DNA from: DASYAE01 sp036501535
GTDB lineage: Bacteria > Actinomycetota > Actinomycetes > Streptomycetales > Catenulisporaceae
Direction: 5' to 3'
Length of the DNA stretch: 35,516 bases
Assembly: GCA_036501535.1 (NCBI GenBank)
Contig: DASYAE010000249.1
Location: forward strand, 1 to 35,516
Below, piece after piece: positions 15,299-25,128 of the stretch (position 1 is its first letter; every line of letters begins with the position of its first letter). Made by a program: the position numbers and the translations under genes. The notes under the pieces were generated by a model. It was not told the origin of the DNA. It did no database searches and was given only the letters and a program-made list of their open reading frames with translations.

Positions 15299-16171
15299 AT
15301 GCCGGATGAGGCCGAAGTCTTCGCGGTGCCGTCGCTGACGCGGCGTCAGGAGACGGGGGCGAGCAGCGCCCGGTCCCTGCTGCTGACCGTCTTCGGCGAG
15401 TACGTGCTGCCCTCCGGCGCGGCCGTGTGGACCTCGACGCTGCTGCACGTCGCGGCCGGGCTCGGGGTCGAGGAGAAGGCGGCGCGGCAGGCGCTGAACC
15501 GGCTGGCCGCGGACGGCTGGATCGCGGCCGGGCGGGAGGGCCGCCGGGTGCGCTGGGCGCTGACCGGGCATGGCAGGACGCTGCTGACCGAGGGCGCCGA
15601 GCGGATCTACTCCTTCGGCCGGGAGCGCGAATCGTGGGACGGGCGCTGGCTGGTGCTGCTGGTCAGCGTTCCGGAGGCGCAGCGCGACCTGCGGCACCGG
15701 CTGCGCAACGGGCTCACGTGGGCGGGCCTGGGCAGTCCGTCGCCGGGGGTGTGGGTGAGCCCACACTCCGCGCGCGAGGCGGAGGCCAAGCAGGTGGTCG
15801 CCGACCTCGGCCTGGACGCCGTGGCGTTCTCGTTCTGCGGCCCGTTCGCCGGGATCGGCTCGGAGCGCAGCATGGTGGAGCAGGCGTGGCACCTCGGCGA
15901 GCTCGCGCAGGCGTACGAGCGGTTCGTCCGCCGGTTCGCCGGTCTGCGGCCGCGCAGCGTTGACGGGGCGCTGGCCGACGAGGTGCTTTTCGCGCAGATC
16001 CGGCTGGTGGACGAGTGGCGGCGCTTCCCCCGGCTGGACCCGCAGCTGCCGCTGGACCTGCTGCCGCCGCACTGGATCGGGCTGCGCGCCGCGAACGTGT
16101 TCGATGACTTGCATAAGCGGTGGCATGACGCGGCGCAGCGGCGGTGGGCGCGGCTCGTCGCCGAGGGCTGA
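15299..16171 (+). CDS. PaaX family transcriptional regulator
   Basis: This 290-residue protein matches PaaX over its full length. The N-terminal winged helix is ARSLLLTVFGEYVLP followed by LGVEEKAARQALNRLAADGW. The central segment is WDGRWLVLLVSVPE, with GLGSPSPGVWVSP, and the C-terminal PaaX_C domain covers residues from about 185 (EQAWHLGELAQAYERF) to RWHDAAQRRW. PaaX represses phenylacetate genes and responds to phenylacetyl-CoA. Because this copy is convergent with a benzoyl-CoA operon, benzoyl-CoA is the likely effector here (inference). The start is ATG at 15299, with GAGGG somewhat far upstream. Confidence 0.9.
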   Translation: MPDEAEVFAVPSLTRRQETGASSARSLLLTVFGEYVLPSGAAVWTSTLLHVAAGLGVEEKAARQALNRLAADGWIAAGREGRRVRWALTGHGRTLLTEGAERIYSFGRERESWDGRWLVLLVSVPEAQRDLRHRLRNGLTWAGLGSPSPGVWVSPHSAREAEAKQVVADLGLDAVAFSFCGPFAGIGSERSMVEQAWHLGELAQAYERFVRRFAGLRPRSVDGALADEVLFAQIRLVDEWRRFPRLDPQLPLDLLPPHWIGLRAANVFDDLHKRWHDAAQRRWARLVAEG

Positions 16172-16183
16172 TCGAGGCAGTCG

Positions 16184-17047
16184 TCACGGCTCCGGTTTGA
16201 GGTTGTAGACGCGGGCGGCGTTTCCGGCCAGCACCAGCGAGGCGGTCTCCTCGTCCGGGCAGAGCGCGGCTATCGCGCGGGCGTTTGCGGCGATGCCCGG
16301 CACGCCCGGCCAGTCCGTCCCGAAGATCATCCTGCGGGTCAGCCGGTTCCAGTCGTGCCGGGCGTAGTAGGTGCGCAGCCGGGAGGGCGGCAGCCCGGAG
16401 AGCTCGATCCACACCCGGTCGTTCGAGAGCGCCATGAACGCGGCCGCGTCGTACCACCAGCCGCGCCCGCCGTGGGCCAGCGCGATGTTCAGCCGGCGGA
16501 AGTCGCGCAGCACGTCGTCGAGCAGCACCGGGTCGGCGTACTTGTTCGCCGACCCGGGGAAGGTGCTGGTCCCGCAGTGCACCACCAGCGGGATCCCGGC
16601 GGCCTGGCAGAGCTCGTAGGCGGGGTAGAGGCTGCGGTCGTTGGCGGCGACGCCGGCGTGCACAGGGTGCAGCTTGCAGGCGACCGCGCCGAGGTCGAGC
16701 TGCCGCTGGAGCTCCTCCTCGACCGGATAGTGCAGGTGCGGGTTGACGTTGGCGATCACCTTGATGCGGGCCGGGTTGTGCGCGGCCGCCGGCAGCATGT
16801 CCTCGATCGGCTGGTACCCGGTGGCCTTGGGGCTGTACTCGACCAGCAGCAGCGCGATGTCCACGCCCTCCTCGGCGAGGTAGGCGTCGAACTCGGCGGG
16901 CCGCAGCGTGCCCTCCGCGTCGTAGAGGCGGTGCTGCAGCTCGAGGTCGCCGAACTGCGCGGCCCACTCGTTCCAGGCGGGCTTGAGCGTGGGCAGCCGC
17001 GCGGCGTGCAGGTGGACGTCGATCAGTGCTCTGCCGTCGAGCATCAT
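16184..17047 (-). CDS. Amidohydrolase family (PF04909) TIM-barrel enzyme
   Basis: This 287-residue metal-dependent hydrolase or decarboxylase has candidate metal and catalytic residues His12 and His14 (DVHLH), Lys125 and His127 (CKLHP), His157 (VVHCGTS), His192 (LAHGGRG) and Asp245 (FGTDWPG). The set fits the ACMSD/resorcylate decarboxylase/lactonase group. It is the last gene of the box operon, starting at the ATGATG of a junction with a 19-codon mini-ORF after the CoA-ligase stop. Its role may be to hydrolyse or decarboxylate an upstream aromatic acid that yields benzoate, or to act on a ring-cleavage side product. Both are inference from context. Confidence 0.82.
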   Translation of the reverse strand: MMLDGRALIDVHLHAARLPTLKPAWNEWAAQFGDLELQHRLYDAEGTLRPAEFDAYLAEEGVDIALLLVEYSPKATGYQPIEDMLPAAAHNPARIKVIANVNPHLHYPVEEELQRQLDLGAVACKLHPVHAGVAANDRSLYPAYELCQAAGIPLVVHCGTSTFPGSANKYADPVLLDDVLRDFRRLNIALAHGGRGWWYDAAAFMALSNDRVWIELSGLPPSRLRTYYARHDWNRLTRRMIFGTDWPGVPGIAANARAIAALCPDEETASLVLAGNAARVYNLKPEP

Positions 17048-17103
17048 GCCGCCCCGGGAAGGGCGGCCGGGTCGCGCTCGATCATGGTGCCACGTTCGAT
17101 CAT
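17044..17103 (-). CDS. 19-codon coupling mini-ORF
   Basis: A short ORF encoding MIERGTMIERDPAALPGAA starts at an ATGA that overlaps the CoA-ligase stop. It ends in a TGA that overlaps the first ATG of the amidohydrolase (GCATGATG). It contains an in-frame MIER duplication, from near-identical repeats around 17080-17103. It probably serves translational coupling across the 52-base gap rather than encoding a functional peptide. Alternatively the junction is simply untranslated and the overlaps are chance. Confidence 0.35.
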   Translation of the reverse strand: MIERGTMIERDPAALPGAA

Positions 17104-18707
17104 GATTCCATTGTGCTCTCCGAACCGGCCGAGTCGGCCGGCCCGGTCAGCAGCCCGGCCGCCGCGGCGCGCAGCTCGACCCGGCGGATCTTGCCGGTCG
17201 CCGTCGTCGGCAGCGCCTCGAGGAACACCACCCGCCGCGGCCGCTTGAACGACGGCAGCCCGGCCCGGCAGAACTCGATGATCTCCGCCTCGAGCGCGAC
17301 GTGCTCGGATGCCCCGGTCCCGGGTTCGGCCACCACGTACGCCACCGGCTTCTCCAGCCCGTCGCCGTCGATCGCCGCGACCACCGCGGCCTGCCCGACC
17401 GCCGGATGCTGCAGCAGCCGGCCCTCGACCTCGGCCGGGGCGACCCACATCCCGCTCGCCTTGATCATGTCGTTGGTGCGGCCGAGGCAGGTGTAGTAGC
17501 CCTCTGCGTCCTTCACGTACGTGTCCCCGGTGCGCAGCCATTCGCCCTGGAACACCTGGCGCGACGCGTCGTAGCGGGCCCAGTATCCGGTGGCGGTGGA
17601 AGCCCCGCGGACGTAGAGGGTGCCGGGCGTTCCGGGCGCGCACTCGCCGCCCTGCTCGTCCAGGATGCGCAGGTCGTATCCGGGCACTGCCACGCCGGTC
17701 GAGCCCGCGCGCACCTGCCCCTCCCGGTTGGACAGGAAGATGTGCAGCATCTCGGTCATGCCGATCCCGTCGAGGATGTCGACGCCGAAGTGCTTGGTCC
17801 AGCGCTGATAGAGGGCGGCCGGCAGCGGCTCGCCGGCCGACGCGCTCAAGCGCACCCCGGCCAGGGCGTCCGCGGGCAGCTGCGCGTGCAGCATCTTCGC
17901 GAAGAACGTGGGGCCGGCGAAGAACAGCGTCGCGCCGTGCTCGCGCGCCCGCTCGGCCATGAGCTCCGGCCGCGCGGGCGCGGGCTCGAGGATCGCGGAT
18001 GCGCCGACGGAGAGCGGGAAGAGCACCGAATTGCCGAGTCCGTAGGCGAAGAACGCCTTGGCCGCCGACAGGCACCGGTCCTCCGGGCGGATCCCGAGCA
18101 CCTGCGTGCCGTAGGTCTCGCACACCACACGCACCGCGCCGTGCCGGTGCATCGCAGCCTTCGGCGTCCCGGTCGTGCCGGAGGTGTAGAGCCAGAAGGC
18201 CGGCGAGTCGGGCGTTGTCGCGTAGGGCGCGGCGAGCGGTTCGCTGTGCATAAGCACGCTTAGTGCGTGCACAGGCACGCTCGCGGTCATCGCCGCACCT
18301 GCCCCGGCCACGATCCCGGCCACGTCCGGCGACTGTGCCTGTGCGACCGCCTTCTCCGCGACGGCCGTGAACTGCGCGCTGACCGCGAGCAGCCGGGCCC
18401 GCGCGTCCCGCAGCAGGTCGGCCAGCCCGTCGGCGTGCAGCATGGTGGAGACCGGCACCGGGATCGCGCCGAGGCGCAGCGCGGCGAGGAAGACGGTGAC
18501 GAACTCCGCGGAGTCGGCCATGAACATCAGTACCCGCTGTTCGGGCAGCAGGCCGATCTCCCGCAGCCCGGCGGCGGTCCGGGTGACCCGGTCGTACAGC
18601 TGCGCGTAGGTCACGTCCCCGCCCGCGTCGGTGAGCGCGATCCGGGCGCCGCCACCGGCCTCGAGCTGGCGGTCGAGCAGATATGTGCCGGCATTGAACA
18701 CTGTCAT
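17100..18707 (-). CDS. Benzoate-CoA ligase family protein
   Basis: This 535-residue adenylate-forming enzyme should activate benzoate, or a close analogue, to its CoA thioester using ATP. The P-loop is YTSGTTGTPK at 174-183. The benzoate-CoA ligase signature region is KAFFAYGLGNS at about 217-227, with GIGMTEMLHIFLSN as the adenylation core. GEWLRTGDTYVKD is the hinge region, and the catalytic Lys is about 506 in TGKIRR. The frame runs open upstream through boxB, but the family start is ATG at 18707 (MTVFNAG). It lies 38 bases after boxB in the same operon, giving the pathway's first step. Family assignment is strong; the exact aromatic acid is inferred. Confidence 0.9.
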   Translation of the reverse strand: MTVFNAGTYLLDRQLEAGGGARIALTDAGGDVTYAQLYDRVTRTAAGLREIGLLPEQRVLMFMADSAEFVTVFLAALRLGAIPVPVSTMLHADGLADLLRDARARLLAVSAQFTAVAEKAVAQAQSPDVAGIVAGAGAAMTASVPVHALSVLMHSEPLAAPYATTPDSPAFWLYTSGTTGTPKAAMHRHGAVRVVCETYGTQVLGIRPEDRCLSAAKAFFAYGLGNSVLFPLSVGASAILEPAPARPELMAERAREHGATLFFAGPTFFAKMLHAQLPADALAGVRLSASAGEPLPAALYQRWTKHFGVDILDGIGMTEMLHIFLSNREGQVRAGSTGVAVPGYDLRILDEQGGECAPGTPGTLYVRGASTATGYWARYDASRQVFQGEWLRTGDTYVKDAEGYYTCLGRTNDMIKASGMWVAPAEVEGRLLQHPAVGQAAVVAAIDGDGLEKPVAYVVAEPGTGASEHVALEAEIIEFCRAGLPSFKRPRRVVFLEALPTTATGKIRRVELRAAAAGLLTGPADSAGSESTMES

Positions 18708-18745
18708 GGCGCGTCCTTGCGCGTGAGACGAGGTGGGGGGAGTGC

Positions 18746-20179
<1,434 letters not shown>

Positions 20180-20186
20180 CGGACGC

Positions 20187-21887
20187 TCACACCCGCTCGC
20201 GGTCGAATTCGGCGCGCCGCCCGGTGCCGTAGGCGCGCAGCGCGCCGTCCGGGCCGGAGGCGTTGGGACGGTGGAAGATCCAGTTCTGCCAGGCGGAGAG
20301 CCGGCCGAAGATCTTCGTCTCCAGCGTCTCCGGGCCGGCGAACCGGTAGTTGGCCTCGAGGCCGCTGAGCGCGTCCGGGCTGAAGCCGGCGCGCTCCTCG
20401 ACGGCGATGCGCACCTCTTCGTCCCAGTCGAGATCGTCGGGGGCGAAGGTGATCAGCCCGAGGCGCTCGGCGTCCTGCGCGCGCAACGCCTTGCCCGACG
20501 CGGCGACGGCGAGGGAAAGCGCCTCCGGGTCGCCGTAGAAGCGGGTGGCCAGCCGGGTCAGGCCGTTGCCCATCGGCAGCGGGCCGAGGTTCATCGGTCC
20601 GACCGCGACGGCCGCCGGCTCCGCATCCGGATCGACGTCCTCGAATACGCCCGCCAGCTGGAAGGACCGGTCGGCCGCGAGCGCGAGCTCGAGCAGCGAG
20701 CCGGCGAAGCAGCTGCCCGGCTCGATCAGGGCGATGATGCTGCGGCTGGTCACGTCGAGCCGCTTGAGCGTGCGCTTCAGATACAGCGTGATCTCGTTGG
20801 CCAGCCAGTCGTCCGCGTGCTCGAGCAGCAGCGAGTCGTAGGCGAGTACGCGCTCTGCATCGCCGCGCGTGCGTACGACCCAGGTGCCGATCCCGGTCTC
20901 GTTGGTGCGCAGGTCGAGGATCAGGTCGTCGAGCTCGCGCGCCACGGCCAGCGGCCAGAAATCAGCACCCTGGGCGTGAGCCGCGGCGATGCCGCCCGGC
21001 GGGTCCTGGCCGGGCCCGAGCACGGTGATCTGCGCGACCCCGCGGTCACGGTCGAGCGCGGCGGTGACGTGCCGGTAGGCGATCGAGTCATCAGTGCGCG
21101 TCTTGGCGAGCGCGGTCAGCCCGATCCCGCTCGCGTCGCCCGAGTCGGATCGGGGACGTGGACGGGTGGACCGGTCGGCGAACTCGCCTGCGCGCACGGC
21201 CACGGTCCGCTCCCACGCGGGGCGCGCCACCGCCTCGTCGACCAGGCGCCAGCGCACGGCCTTCGCCCCGCCCACGCCCTCGGGCCGGGTGGAGAAGAAG
21301 TCGGCCAGATCGCGGCGCACCCGGCGCTTGTCCACGATCCGGGTCAGCCCGCCGGTCCCCGGCAGCACGCCGAGCAGCGGCAGCTCCGGCAGCGAGACGG
21401 CCGACGAGCGGTCGTCGACCAGCATGATGTACTCGCAGGCCAGCGCCAGCTCGTAGCCGCCGCCCGACGCGGTCCCGTTGAGCGCGGCCAGGTAGGTCTG
21501 GCCCGAATGGGCGCTCGCATCCTCCATGCCGTTGCGGGTCTCGTTGGTGAACTTGCAGAAGTTCACCTTCCACGCGTGCCCGGCAGTAGCCAGCATCCTG
21601 ATGTTCGCGCCGGCGCAGAACACCTTCTCCCTGCCGCTGGTCAGCACCACCGCGCGCACTTCCGGATGCTCGAACCGCAGCCGCTGCACCGCGTCGTAGA
21701 GCTCGATGTCCACGCCGAGGTCGTAGGAGTTGAGCTTGAGCTCGTAGCCCGGGCGCAGGCCGGCGCCCTCGTCCACGTCCATCGTGAGCGTGGCCACCGG
21801 CCCCGAGAACGCCATCCGCCAGTGCCGGTACCGCGCCGGACAGGTGCGGAACTCCACCCTCCCCGCGGCGCCGTCCGGCTCGGTCAT
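20187..21887 (-). CDS. boxC: Benzoyl-CoA-dihydrodiol lyase (BoxC)
   Basis: This 566-residue double crotonase-fold protein hydrolytically opens the epoxidised ring of benzoyl-CoA, releasing formate and 3,4-dehydroadipyl-CoA semialdehyde. The N-terminal crotonase half contains AVVLTSGREKVFCAGANI and ALNGTASGGGYELALACEY. The C-terminal half contains IIALIEPGSCFAGSLLELALAADR, which shares the oxyanion-hole architecture. The length and two-domain layout match characterised BoxC. A GGAGGA box lies 6 bases before the ATG at 21887. It is the first gene of the operon, directly behind a good promoter. The next pathway enzyme (semialdehyde dehydrogenase) is not in the window. Confidence 0.95.
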   Translation of the reverse strand: MTEPDGAAGRVEFRTCPARYRHWRMAFSGPVATLTMDVDEGAGLRPGYELKLNSYDLGVDIELYDAVQRLRFEHPEVRAVVLTSGREKVFCAGANIRMLATAGHAWKVNFCKFTNETRNGMEDASAHSGQTYLAALNGTASGGGYELALACEYIMLVDDRSSAVSLPELPLLGVLPGTGGLTRIVDKRRVRRDLADFFSTRPEGVGGAKAVRWRLVDEAVARPAWERTVAVRAGEFADRSTRPRPRSDSGDASGIGLTALAKTRTDDSIAYRHVTAALDRDRGVAQITVLGPGQDPPGGIAAAHAQGADFWPLAVARELDDLILDLRTNETGIGTWVVRTRGDAERVLAYDSLLLEHADDWLANEITLYLKRTLKRLDVTSRSIIALIEPGSCFAGSLLELALAADRSFQLAGVFEDVDPDAEPAAVAVGPMNLGPLPMGNGLTRLATRFYGDPEALSLAVAASGKALRAQDAERLGLITFAPDDLDWDEEVRIAVEERAGFSPDALSGLEANYRFAGPETLETKIFGRLSAWQNWIFHRPNASGPDGALRAYGTGRRAEFDRERV

Positions 21888-21923
21888 CGCGAATCCTCCA
21901 AGTCGAGCGTCGGGGACGCTAAT

Positions 21924-21951
21924 ACTCTACAGAGAACCCGTGCCACGTCAA
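21924..21951 (-). promoter_or_regulatory. Predicted box operon promoter
   Basis: On the minus strand a -35 TTGACG (21951-21946) and a -10 TAGAGT (21929-21924) are separated by 16 bases. The predicted start is about 29 bases before the boxC ATG. The -10 lies in CTCTGTAGAG, a short imperfect palindrome. A further TAGAAT at 21959-21964 faces right, toward the methyltransferase remnant, but lacks a clear -35. Confidence 0.6.
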
Positions 21952-22009
21952 TGATAAGTAGAATCTGAGCGCACACCGGACCAGGGCAGTCGATGCCAGG
22001 CTAATCCGC

Positions 22010-22576
22010 ATGACGACAGCACCCGAAGATCGTGCTCTGCCGGCGGATCCGGCCCGGGCGAACGACTACGACAGCTTCGCCGAGGCGTACACGGCCGAGA
22101 ACGAGACCAGCATCTGGAACGCATACTACGAACGGCCCGCGATGCTGCCCCTCGGCGACGGCGAGTTCGATGACGTAGTCGCATCACTGGTGCTGCACTA
22201 CATCAAGGACTGGGCGCCGACCCTGGCCGAGCTTCGGCGCGTGCTGAAGCCCGGCGGCCGCCTGATCGCGTCCGTGGACCACCCGTATGCGATCCATGCG
22301 ATGCAGTCCAAGGCCAAGGCACCCGGCGACCGGCCCGACTACTTCGCCATCTACCAGTGGACCGAGGACTGGGCCATGGGGGAGCGGACGGTGCCGATGA
22401 GGTTCTGGCACCGCCCGCTGCACGCGTCCACCGCCGCCTTCACCGCGGCCGGCTTCCGGATCGCCTCCATCAACGAGCCCCGGCCGGTACCGGCCGCCCG
22501 CGAGCTGTTCCCGAAGGAGTTCCGCTTCCTGATGACCAGCCCGACCTTCGTGCTCTTCGTCCTCGAGGCCGGCTGA
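22010..22576 (+). pseudogene. Class I methyltransferase lacking its SAM-binding segment
   Basis: This 188-residue ORF begins like a UbiE-type methyltransferase (YDSFAEAYTAENETSIWNAYYERPAML) and then jumps directly to the post-core part (GDGEFDDVVASLVLHYIKDW, LAELRRVLKPGGRLIASVDHP). Intact relatives have roughly 50-60 residues between these blocks, including the glycine-rich GxGxG SAM motif and motif II. The deletion, near 22145-22165, is in frame, so the ORF stays open. The product should not bind SAM. It is read divergently from the box operon. Confidence 0.75.
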
Positions 22577-22602
22577 GAACCCGATCAGCGCGGGGGAACT
22601 CC

Positions 22603-23616
22603 TCAGTCGTGGTGATGGCGTAGGCGCCAGAAGGCGGAGCCGGTCAGCAGGACGGCCAGGGCGAGGTAGATCCCGGTCTCTGCCCACTGCAGCGGCCAGT
22701 AGTTGTCCGCGGGCTGATACTTCAGCTCGATGTGCAGGTCGTAGGGCGCCAGGCAGGTCCCGATCGCGGCGAGGCTGGTCGGGCCGTTGTTGAGGCAGGA
22801 GCCGACCTGGTCGTCGGAGATCACCCGGCCCGAGCTGTCCTCGATCGCGCTCTCGGACTGGATCCAGTCTCCGGCGGGGAGCGGCTGGAAGACGTAGACC
22901 GAGCCGTCTCCGCCGGCCGGGGAGTCGATGCCGTGGGCCCGGCTGAGCAACGCGGAGTTCACGGCCGGGGCGACGGTGGTCGAGGGCAGCAGGTTGGTTC
23001 TGATCTGGGTGGCGAAGAGGATCTGCAGCGCGATGAAGACGGCCAGGACCAGCGCCATGGCGGTCAGCACGCGGCGGGTGACCAGCCCGAGAGCGACGCC
23101 CAGGGAGAAGGCGAAGGCGGCGTAGCCGAGCGGGACGACGTTGCGGGTGGAGAAGACGAGGCTGGAGAACCGGTTCTCGGCGATCTGGTCGAGCGGGCTC
23201 GCCCACCAGGTCAGCAGGAGGCTGAGCAGACCGGTGGTGGCGACGGCGGCCAGGCCCACGCCGGCGAGCTTCACGGCCAGCCAGCGCGCCGGGGTGACGG
23301 ACTGGTTCCAGGTCATCCGGTGGGTGCCGCGCTCGAGTTCGCCGGCGATCAGCGGCGCGCCCCAGAAGATGCCGATCAGGGCCGGCGCGGCGATCAGCAG
23401 GAGCTGGAAGAGCTGCTGGGGCCCGGTGTAAGCGCCCTGGAGGTTGTTGAGCAGCAGGACGCACTGGCTCTGCGGCCGGCTGCAGGTGGCCTCGTCGGCG
23501 TTGTAGGCGTCGCGAATCTGGAAACCGGTGACCAGCATGTAGATCGTGGCCGCGGCCAGGATGGCCACGGCGGCGAGGGCCTGGGTACGGAACTGCCGCC
23601 AGGTGAGCCAGATCAT
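22603..23616 (-). CDS. ABC transporter permease
   Basis: This 337-residue membrane protein begins MIWLTWRQFRTQALAAVAIL. It has about six hydrophobic segments: residues 12-32, about 70-90, about 118-138, about 160-182, about 186-206 and about 310-330. A long extracytoplasmic loop lies before the last segment and contains SCLNNGP and GTCLAPYDLH, whose cysteines may pair. The motif GELERGTHRMTWNQSVTP is shared by ABC-2-type permeases of actinomycetes. The start overlaps the upstream ATPase stop by 4 bases (ATGA). With the GntR/YtrA regulator it resembles the envelope-stress ytr-type ABC systems. The substrate is unknown. Confidence 0.85.
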   Translation of the reverse strand: MIWLTWRQFRTQALAAVAILAAATIYMLVTGFQIRDAYNADEATCSRPQSQCVLLLNNLQGAYTGPQQLFQLLLIAAPALIGIFWGAPLIAGELERGTHRMTWNQSVTPARWLAVKLAGVGLAAVATTGLLSLLLTWWASPLDQIAENRFSSLVFSTRNVVPLGYAAFAFSLGVALGLVTRRVLTAMALVLAVFIALQILFATQIRTNLLPSTTVAPAVNSALLSRAHGIDSPAGGDGSVYVFQPLPAGDWIQSESAIEDSSGRVISDDQVGSCLNNGPTSLAAIGTCLAPYDLHIELKYQPADNYWPLQWAETGIYLALAVLLTGSAFWRLRHHHD

Positions 23617-24545
23617 CGCGCGACCTCCGAGCCCTGATCGGCAGAGTCCTGATCGGCGGCGGCGCTGTCGCCGCCCGGGCCGGGATCCCGGCCCCGGTCG
23701 TGCTCCATATAGGTCAGGACGAGCTCTTCCAGGCCCACCGGGTCTATCGCCCAGTCGCCCTTCGGCGGCGGTGTGTCGCTGTGCACGATGAAAGTGCTCT
23801 GCCGGTCGGTGTGCTCGGCGGCGATGACGTGCAGGCCGGCCGGCAGCGTGGCCGGGTCGCGGCGGGCGCAGGTGATCCGGTGGTGCGTGGCGGTCAGCCG
23901 CTCCACGTCGCCGGTCAGCCGGACGTGCGAGGCGGACAGCACGATCAGGTGGTCGCAGACCAGCTCGAGGTCGGATATCAGGTGCGAGGAGAGCACGACG
24001 CTGGTGCCGTGCTCGGCGACGTCCTGCATCAGCTGGCGCAGGAAGTCGCGGCGGGCCAGCGGGTCGAGGCTGGCGACCGGCTCGTCGAGGATGAGCAGGT
24101 CGGGCTGTTTGCCGGTGGCCAGGGTCAGCGCGAGCTGGGCGCGCTGGCCGCCGGAGAGCCGGCCGGCCCGCTGGGCCGGGTCCAGGTGCAGGTCGGCGAT
24201 GCGGGCCGTGGCATAGGCCTGGTTCCAGCGCGGGTTGAGCCGCGCGCCGAGCTTGAGGTGGTCGGCGATCGACAGGGCCGGATAGACCGGGGCGTCCTGG
24301 GCGACGAAGGCGACCCGGGAGATCTGCGCGGATCCGGCGCCGGGGCGGTGTCCGAGCACGGTGATGGTGCCGGAGCTGGGGGCCAGCATGCCGCAGGCGA
24401 GTTTCAGCAGGGTGGACTTGCCGGCGCCGTTCGGGCCGACCAGGCCGACCACCCGGCCGGACGGGACGCTCAGCGTGCAGTTGGATAGGGCGGCGCGCTG
24501 GCCGTAGCGCTTGGCCAGTTGTCGGGCCTGGATGATCGCGGTCAT
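23613..24545 (-). CDS. ABC transporter ATP-binding protein
   Basis: This 310-residue ATPase energises the downstream permease. Walker A is GPNGAGKST at 37-45, the Q-loop is in FVAQDAP, the signature LSGGQ is at 130-134, Walker B is LLILDEP at 150-156, and an H-loop His is in SSHLISD. The C-terminal extension beyond residue 215 is family-typical for ABC-2 exporters, with an acidic tail. It lies 32 bases after the GntR gene and overlaps the permease start by 4 bases, so three genes form one operon. Confidence 0.92.
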   Translation of the reverse strand: MTAIIQARQLAKRYGQRAALSNCTLSVPSGRVVGLVGPNGAGKSTLLKLACGMLAPSSGTITVLGHRPGAGSAQISRVAFVAQDAPVYPALSIADHLKLGARLNPRWNQAYATARIADLHLDPAQRAGRLSGGQRAQLALTLATGKQPDLLILDEPVASLDPLARRDFLRQLMQDVAEHGTSVVLSSHLISDLELVCDHLIVLSASHVRLTGDVERLTATHHRITCARRDPATLPAGLHVIAAEHTDRQSTFIVHSDTPPPKGDWAIDPVGLEELVLTYMEHDRGRDPGPGGDSAAADQDSADQGSEVAR

Positions 24546-24577
24546 CTCTCCTCAGTCATCTTTCACGGTTTTCACGG

Positions 24578-24967
24578 TCATGTGTCCCGCTCGGCGCTCT
24601 CGCGCAGGGCGCGATGGAACAGGGCCTGGATCCCGGGATCGCTCAGGGCTGCGGCGCGGGCGCGCTTGAGCCATTCCTCCAGTTCGTCGCGCAGGGGAGC
24701 CTGTTCGGCGAGCGACGCCTGGCCGAGCGACCGGGTGATGAAGGTGCCCACTCCGGGCTTCGCGGCGGCCAGGCCGTCGCGCTCGAGCTCCCGGTAGGCC
24801 TTCAGGACGGTGTTCGGGTTGATCGCGACCGTGGCCACGACCTGCTTGACCGTGGGCAGTTGGTCGCCCTCGGACAGCAGGCCCAACAGCAGCGCCTGGT
24901 GCACCTGCTGGACGATCTGCAGGTACGGGGCGACGCCGGAGCGCGGGTCCAGATGGAACTCGATCAC
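24578..24967 (-). CDS. GntR family regulator, YtrA subfamily
   Basis: This 129-residue protein has an N-terminal GntR winged helix (APYLQIVQQVHQALLLGLLSEGDQLPTVKQV; INPNTVLKAYRELERDGL) and a short helical tail, the hallmark of the YtrA subfamily. YtrA regulators repress adjacent ABC transporter operons, usually including their own gene. The start is GTG at 24967, with GAGGA about 4 bases before it. It is the first gene of the regulator-ATPase-permease operon. Confidence 0.92.
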   Translation of the reverse strand: MIEFHLDPRSGVAPYLQIVQQVHQALLLGLLSEGDQLPTVKQVVATVAINPNTVLKAYRELERDGLAAAKPGVGTFITRSLGQASLAEQAPLRDELEEWLKRARAAALSDPGIQALFHRALRESAERDT

Positions 24968-24983
24968 CAGTTCCTCTATTCAT

Positions 24984-25027
24984 CTAGGTTCTTAGCACAA
25001 TACGGGATCGGCACGACGGCGTGTCAA
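24984..25027 (-). promoter_or_regulatory. Promoter and candidate YtrA operator
   Basis: On the minus strand a perfect -35 TTGACA (25027-25022) is followed after 19 bases by TATTGT (25002-24997). The predicted start is near 24990. An interrupted palindrome, CTAGGTTCTTAG on the plus strand (24984-24995), covers the start point, the right place for a repressor. The spacer is slightly long. The operator assignment is by symmetry and position only. Confidence 0.5.
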
Positions 25028-25128
25028 GTACGGGGTGGTCGGCACGGCATCGCCCCGGCGGGCAAACCACAACGTTCCCACTGAATCCGCGTGGCCACAG
25101 TCAGTCAGGGGCTAGGACCGTCAAAGGC

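Noticed and set aside
20513..20526. LacI-like half site GGAAAGCG in boxC (similar at 32071-32080)
   Set aside because: Both lie within coding sequence and lack the second half of the palindrome.
20271..21968. 565-codon plus-strand ORF opposite boxC
   Set aside because: It is antisense to boxC, with no recognisable domain.
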